Source of the DNA: an uncultured Bacteroidales bacterium
GTDB taxonomy: Bacteria; Bacteroidota; Bacteroidia; Bacteroidales; Paludibacteraceae
Assembly (NCBI GenBank): GCA_903873355.1
Contig: CAIQOG010000268.1
Span: 1-10,043, forward strand
DNA length: 10,043 nucleotides
Direction: 5' to 3'
The number at the start of each line of letters is the position of its first letter. Positions within the stretch are counted from its first letter, which is position 1. Of this stretch, positions 6,471 through 10,043 are shown piece by piece. The position numbers and the translations under genes were made by a program. The notes beneath the pieces were generated by a model that had not been told where the DNA came from, made no database searches, and saw nothing but the letters and a program-made list of their open reading frames with translations.

Positions 6471-7578
6471 CAAGTCAATATTTGTAACGCAGCCTTGTCT
6501 ACCGCCCCTAGATGAATTTTTACCCTATTTAGAACAAATATGGGAAAATAAATGGTTGACAAATAATGGTCCGTTGCATCAACAGTTGGAACAGCAATTG
6601 GCCAACTATCTTGGAGTCAAATACATATCTTTGTTTTCTAATGGCACATTAGCTTTAATATCAGCATTACAGGCATTAAATATTCAAGGCGAAGTAATTA
6701 CAACACCCTTTAGTTTTGTAGCTACTACACACTCTCTTTGGTGGAACAAGATTACACCTGTTTTCGTTGACATTGAGCCTGATTACTTTAATTTAGATCC
6801 ATCAAAAATTGAAGCAGCTATTACGCCCAATACTACTGCCATAATGCCTGTGCATGTGTATGGAAATCCCTGTAAGATGGCTGAAATACAACGAATTGCC
6901 GACAAACATGGATTAAAAGTTATATATGATGCTGCTCATGCTTTTGGTGTAAAAAAAGATGGCATTTCAGTTTTGAATCAGGGTGATTTGTCTATACTAA
7001 GTTTTCATGCCACTAAAGTGTACAGTACCATTGAAGGTGGAGCGATAATCTGCCATACAGAGGAAATGAAGCATCACATTGATAATTTGAAAAACTTTGG
7101 CTTCAGAGGCGAAACTACGGTTGAAGAGCCGGGCATTAATGCGAAATTAAATGAACTTCAGGCTGCATACGGATTACTCCAATTGAAATATATTGATGGT
7201 TTTATTGCAAAACGAAAATCAATAACAGAATTGTATCAAACACTATTGAAAGATGTGTCCGGCATTCGTTTTTTGCCAGATATGGAGGGTGTTACACATT
7301 GTTATTCTTACCTTCCGGTTTTCGTTGACGAGGATGTTTATAAAATAAGCCGTGATGCACTGTACGAAAGGTTAAGAGAAAACAACATTTTTGCAAGAAG
7401 GTATTTTTATCCCTTAATAAGTCATTTCGAACCATATAGAGAATTAATGTCAGCGGCGCCGGATAACTTAAGAGTTGCTCAGAAGGCAGCTGAACAAGTA
7501 ATATGTTTGCCGATATTTGTAGAAATGAATGAAATGGAAATAAACAAGGTTTGTTCAATCATAAAAAACGGAAAATGA
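6463..7578 (+). CDS. vioA: VioA-like dTDP-4-amino-4,6-dideoxy-D-glucose transaminase
   Basis: A 371-residue PLP-dependent sugar aminotransferase of the DegT/DnrJ/EryC1/StrS family. It most resembles VioA, which aminates dTDP-4-keto-6-deoxyglucose at C4 to give dTDP-Qui4N (viosamine). Landmarks: VTQPCLPPLDEFLPYLEQIW (8-27) and NKWLTNNGPLH (29-39), an N-terminus I recognise from VioA-type proteins; SNGTLALISALQAL (59-72); TPFSFVATTHSLWW (81-94); MPVHVYGNPC (128-137); VIYDAAHAFG (153-162) with PLP-ring Asp156; and SFHATKVYSTIEGGA (180-194) with Schiff-base Lys185. The SFHATK form differs from the SFNGNK form of the other aminotransferase here, so the two should have different substrates. Length is normal. 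The gene overlaps wzx by 8 bp and the WbqC gene by 4 bp (ATGA), so the group is translationally coupled. RmlA and RmlB, needed to supply the substrate, are not in the window. A 3-amino or another 4-amino dTDP-sugar is the main alternative. Confidence 0.8.
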   Translation: MNNKSIFVTQPCLPPLDEFLPYLEQIWENKWLTNNGPLHQQLEQQLANYLGVKYISLFSNGTLALISALQALNIQGEVITTPFSFVATTHSLWWNKITPVFVDIEPDYFNLDPSKIEAAITPNTTAIMPVHVYGNPCKMAEIQRIADKHGLKVIYDAAHAFGVKKDGISVLNQGDLSILSFHATKVYSTIEGGAIICHTEEMKHHIDNLKNFGFRGETTVEEPGINAKLNELQAAYGLLQLKYIDGFIAKRKSITELYQTLLKDVSGIRFLPDMEGVTHCYSYLPVFVDEDVYKISRDALYERLRENNIFARRYFYPLISHFEPYRELMSAAPDNLRVAQKAAEQVICLPIFVEMNEMEINKVCSIIKNGK

Positions 7579-8264
7579 AGCTTGGAATAATGCAGCCCTA
7601 TTTTTTGCCGTATATAGGTTATTTCCAATTAATCAAAGCGGTAGACAAATATGTAATTTACGACGATGTGAATTTTATTAAAGGAGGATGGATTAATCGT
7701 AACAGGATATTGTTGAATGGAGACGCATTTATGATTAATGTACCAATGCAGGGTGCAAGTCCATTTAAGAAGATAAATGAGATAAATATTGGAAAAAATA
7801 GGGAAAAAGTGCTGCTAACAATTGAGCAAGCCTACAGAAAGGCACCCTATTTTAAAGATACTTTTAATTTAATTTCGGATATTATTAAATTTGACACAGA
7901 TAATCTTGGAGTTTTTGTTTCAAACAGCATACTGAAAATTGCTGATTTTCTTCAATTTGATACTGAATTTGTTATGTCATCTGAAATTAACAAACCGTAT
8001 GAATTAAAAGCTCAGGATAAAGTTTTATCAATTTGTAAAATAATGGGTACAACAGAGTATTATAATGCAATTGGAGGTGTAGAATTATATAATAAAGCCG
8101 ATTTTGAACACGAAAATATACAATTACATTTCTTAAAAACAAATTTTACCGCATATCCTCAATTCAAGAATGAATTTATTCCCGGATTGTCGATTTTAGA
8201 TGTGTTGATGTTTAATTCGAAAGATAAGGTTAATTTGATGTTAGATAATTACGACTTGGTATGA
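7575..8264 (+). CDS. wbqC: WbqC-family protein, putative sugar N-acyl/aminoacyl transferase
   Basis: The product has 229 residues. It opens with MKLGIMQPYFLPYIGYFQLI and continues YVIYDDVNFIKGGWINRNRI (26-45), the hallmark of the WbqC-like family (PF08889). Asp30-Asp31 and the Asn/Arg of WINRNRI are likely active-site candidates, but I know of no mechanism that proves this. The family occurs in O-antigen clusters; from memory, one member has been proposed to transfer glycine onto an amino sugar. Placement directly after vioA (ATGA overlap 7575-7578) fits a role in acylating the Qui4N amino group. I reject the in-frame TTG 7551 because it would overlap vioA by 28 bp and put eight non-family residues ahead of the conserved start. 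It overlaps the next gene by ATGA at 8261-8264. No signal peptide or membrane helix is visible. Family call strong, function tentative. Confidence 0.85.
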   Translation: MKLGIMQPYFLPYIGYFQLIKAVDKYVIYDDVNFIKGGWINRNRILLNGDAFMINVPMQGASPFKKINEINIGKNREKVLLTIEQAYRKAPYFKDTFNLISDIIKFDTDNLGVFVSNSILKIADFLQFDTEFVMSSEINKPYELKAQDKVLSICKIMGTTEYYNAIGGVELYNKADFEHENIQLHFLKTNFTAYPQFKNEFIPGLSILDVLMFNSKDKVNLMLDNYDLV

Positions 8265-9208
8265 ATGAAATTGGTGGTTATTTCGAACTTGAATTAAGAA
8301 AAGCAAAAGAGTATCATTGCGATGCGTTAGCTTTAAATACAGGCCGTAATGCGCTGGAGTTAATTTTATTTTCTAAAAAACTCACGAAAGTGTATATCCC
8401 TTATTTCACTTGTGATGCTATACTGGAACCTTTTGAAAAACTTAAAATTGATTTTGAATTTTATCATATCAATATCGATTTTGAACCGGTTTTTAATTTT
8501 AATAAAGTTCAGTCCAATGAGGGGTTTTTATATACAAATTATTTCGGGATTAAGGATAAATTCATTCAAAAGTTAGCAATTTCATGTCCGAATTTAATTA
8601 TTGACAGTTCACAATCCTTTTTCTCAAAACCGATTCCAACTGTTTCTACTTTTTATTCGTGTCGTAAGTTCTTTGGAGTACCGGATGGTGCTTATTTGTA
8701 TCTTGATGGAGTTTTAGAAGTAGATTTTACGCTTGATGATTCAACGAATAGATTCCGGCATTTGCTTAATAGAATTGAATTTGGTGCAGAAGCAGGATAT
8801 AATGATTTTAAAGAAAATGAGAACGTTTTATTCGGACAACCGATACTACAAATGTCGAAACTTACAAAAGCTTTGCTTTGCAATATAGATTACGAGTTCG
8901 TTCAACAAAAAAGAAAAGAGAATTTTCAAACTTTGCATAAAGAATTATCAATACACAACGAATTAAAATTTGATATTGATAATGAAATAGTTCCGATGGT
9001 TTATCCTTTTTGGAATAAAAAACCCGGATTAAAGCAAAAGCTAATTGATAATAAGGTATTTATAGCTACTTACTGGCCAAATGTAAATGATTGGTGTAAC
9101 GAAAATGATTTAGAGTCTTTGCTTACAAATGAAGTTTTGCATTTGCCTGTTGATCAGCGTTACAATGAAGAAGATATGAGATTTATTATTAAACAAATAA
9201 TTTCATGA
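8261..9208 (+). CDS. Divergent PLP-fold (aminotransferase-like) protein of glycan clusters
   Basis: A 315-residue protein that I place in the fold-type I PLP superfamily by order of landmarks rather than overall similarity. LNTGRNALELIL (25-36) matches the phosphate-binding 'NSGTAALHLAL' position, VYIPYFTCDAILEPF (44-58) the 'PSFTFVAS' strand and helix, LIIDSSQSFF (112-121) the Asp-bearing 'IEDAAHAFG' strand with Asp115 as PLP-ring partner, and YSCRKFFGVPDGAYL (132-146) the Schiff-base loop with Lys136. It is about 55 residues shorter than VioA/PglE-type enzymes, and the C-terminal domain appears reduced. Similar proteins with a 'RKFFGVPDG' loop occur as hypothetical proteins in Bacteroidota and Proteobacteria polysaccharide loci, as I recall. 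The gene lies between WbqC and a GNAT gene with 4-bp overlaps at both ends, so it probably acts on the same sugar. The reaction is unknown: transamination, dehydration/deoxygenation or acyl handling are all open. Confidence 0.72.
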   Translation: MNEIGGYFELELRKAKEYHCDALALNTGRNALELILFSKKLTKVYIPYFTCDAILEPFEKLKIDFEFYHINIDFEPVFNFNKVQSNEGFLYTNYFGIKDKFIQKLAISCPNLIIDSSQSFFSKPIPTVSTFYSCRKFFGVPDGAYLYLDGVLEVDFTLDDSTNRFRHLLNRIEFGAEAGYNDFKENENVLFGQPILQMSKLTKALLCNIDYEFVQQKRKENFQTLHKELSIHNELKFDIDNEIVPMVYPFWNKKPGLKQKLIDNKVFIATYWPNVNDWCNENDLESLLTNEVLHLPVDQRYNEEDMRFIIKQIIS

Positions 9209-9681
9209 ATGTTTTTTTAAGACCTTTGAGAATAGAAGATGCAGCAATTTCATATTTGTGGAGGAATAATCCGGAAATATGGAAATACACCGGTAATAAG
9301 CCTGATAAAGAGATTACTTTACAAACAGAAACTGAGTGGCTTTCCAGAGTTTTGCTAAGTAAAGATGAAAAGAGATTCGCAATATGTGTTGGTGAAAATG
9401 AAGAATATGTTGGAAATGTGCAGTTAACAGACATAGATCAGAGCTCAGCTCAATTCCATATTTTTATTGGAAATCCGAAATTTCACAACAAAGGAATTGG
9501 CACGGAAGCGACATTGCAAATTATAAAGTATACATTTAATACCTTGAAAATCAAAAAAGTGTGGTTGAAGGTAAATTCAAATAATCTTGCTGCAATCAAT
9601 TCATATAAAAAATGTGGATTTGTTGAAATGTCAAATGATAATGGTACAATCTTAATGATGATACTGAACGATGGTAAGTAA
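9205..9681 (+). CDS. GNAT-family N-acetyltransferase (RimJ/RimL or PseH-like)
   Basis: A single-domain GNAT of 158 residues, the normal family size. It begins FLRPLRIEDAAISYLWRNN (4-22), the usual Acetyltransf_3 opening with the alpha1-alpha2 region. It then has YVGNVQLTDID (68-78), motif A FIGNPKFHNKGIGTEATLQI (87-106) with the acetyl-CoA loop H-N-K-G-I-G at 94-99, and motif B LKVNSNNLAAINSYKKCGFV (121-140). It probably transfers an acetyl group to an amino group. The cluster context points to an amino sugar, as in PseH, which acetylates a UDP-4-amino-6-deoxyhexose, but ribosomal-protein acetyltransferases share this architecture. ATG 9205 overlaps the previous TGA (ATGA), and the 3' end overlaps the next gene by 11 bp, so it belongs to the coupled flippase-block operon. 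Function beyond acetyl transfer is inference. Confidence 0.82.
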   Translation: MNVFLRPLRIEDAAISYLWRNNPEIWKYTGNKPDKEITLQTETEWLSRVLLSKDEKRFAICVGENEEYVGNVQLTDIDQSSAQFHIFIGNPKFHNKGIGTEATLQIIKYTFNTLKIKKVWLKVNSNNLAAINSYKKCGFVEMSNDNGTILMMILNDGK

Positions 9682-10043
9682 AAAATCAACAATGGTTTCA
9701 GTTTTAATCATGGCATATAATCACGAAAAGTATATTGCCAATGCCATTGAGGGTGTGTTAATGCAAAAAGTTAATTTTGAATATGAAATTATTATTGGTG
9801 AGGATTGTTCAACAGATAATACACGTGCTGTTATAGTTGATTATGCTACTAAATATCCTGACAAAATTAAGATTATTCTGCACGAAAGCAATGTAGGTGC
9901 AAAAGCCAATCAGCTTGCAATACTAAATGCAGGTAAGGGAAAATATATTGCTTTTTGCGAAGGAGATGACTATTGGATTGATGAATTTAAATTACAAAGA
10001 CAGGTGGATTTTTTGGAAACACATACAGATTATGTTTTAACAC
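9671..10043 (+). CDS. Glycosyltransferase family 2 (GT-A), 3'-truncated by the window edge
   Basis: The frame from ATG 9671 stays open for 124 codons to the window end. The product starts with VSVLIMAYNHEKYIANAI (9-26), the GT2 nucleotide-binding strand and helix. It then shows EYEIIIGEDCSTDNT (37-51), where the second Asp-containing strand binds the UDP/dTDP uridine or thymidine region, and SNVGAKANQLAIL (73-85). KYIAFCEGDDYWIDEFKL (91-108) contains the DxD-like metal and donor-phosphate site, with the 'GDDYW' form common in polysaccharide GT2 enzymes. ATG 9671 overlaps the preceding GNAT gene by 11 bp; ATG 9692 (Met8, just before the conserved strand) is an alternative start that would leave a 10-bp gap. 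It probably adds one sugar of the repeat unit, perhaps the acylated aminosugar built by the genes just upstream, but specificity cannot be read. Confidence 0.9.
   Translation, partial: MVSKKSTMVSVLIMAYNHEKYIANAIEGVLMQKVNFEYEIIIGEDCSTDNTRAVIVDYATKYPDKIKIILHESNVGAKANQLAILNAGKGKYIAFCEGDDYWIDEFKLQRQVDFLETHTDYVLT

Overview
The window is an AT-rich stretch (roughly one third G+C by eye) carrying eleven plus-strand genes packed head to tail, all of surface-polysaccharide type. It is the inside of an O-antigen or capsule biosynthesis cluster. The host is most likely a member of the Bacteroidota. Most starts lack a Shine-Dalgarno sequence, the one good promoter candidate fits the TTTG / TAnnTTTG pattern of that phylum, and the proteins read like Bacteroidota family members. 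This is an inference from style, not proof.

Block 1 (1-3622) holds the 3' part of a GT4 glycosyltransferase, a PglC-like initiating phosphosugar transferase, a FemAB-like acyltransferase and a GNAT acetyltransferase with an unexplained C-terminal region. The phosphosugar transferase is interrupted by an in-frame TAG at 1658-1660. The same frame continues with family-like sequence to a TGA that overlaps the next ATG, so this looks like a single nonsense change in an intact gene. After 64 bp comes a PglE/EpsN-type aminotransferase (3687-4829), the usual partner of PglC in making and loading UDP-N-acetylbacillosamine-type sugars. The usual PglD acetyltransferase is not seen; the FemAB and GNAT genes lie where it might be expected.

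A 183-bp non-coding gap (4830-5012) carries a candidate promoter. Block 2 (5013 to the end) is a run of overlapping genes: a Wzx-type flippase, a VioA-like dTDP-4-amino-4,6-dideoxyglucose transaminase, a WbqC-family protein, a divergent PLP-fold protein, a second GNAT acetyltransferase and the start of a GT2 glycosyltransferase. The likely role is to make and N-acylate a 4-amino-4,6-dideoxyhexose (Qui4N type), transfer it, and flip the finished lipid-linked repeat unit.

Together the genes suggest a glycan with two different 4-amino-6-deoxy sugars, one UDP-linked and used for initiation and one dTDP-linked, decorated by up to four candidate acyl-transfer proteins. The upstream nucleotide-sugar enzymes (UDP-GlcNAc 4,6-dehydratase, RmlA, RmlB) and a polymerase are not in the window. 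No tRNA, rRNA, CRISPR array, insertion sequence or convincing terminator was seen, and no minus-strand gene is supported.
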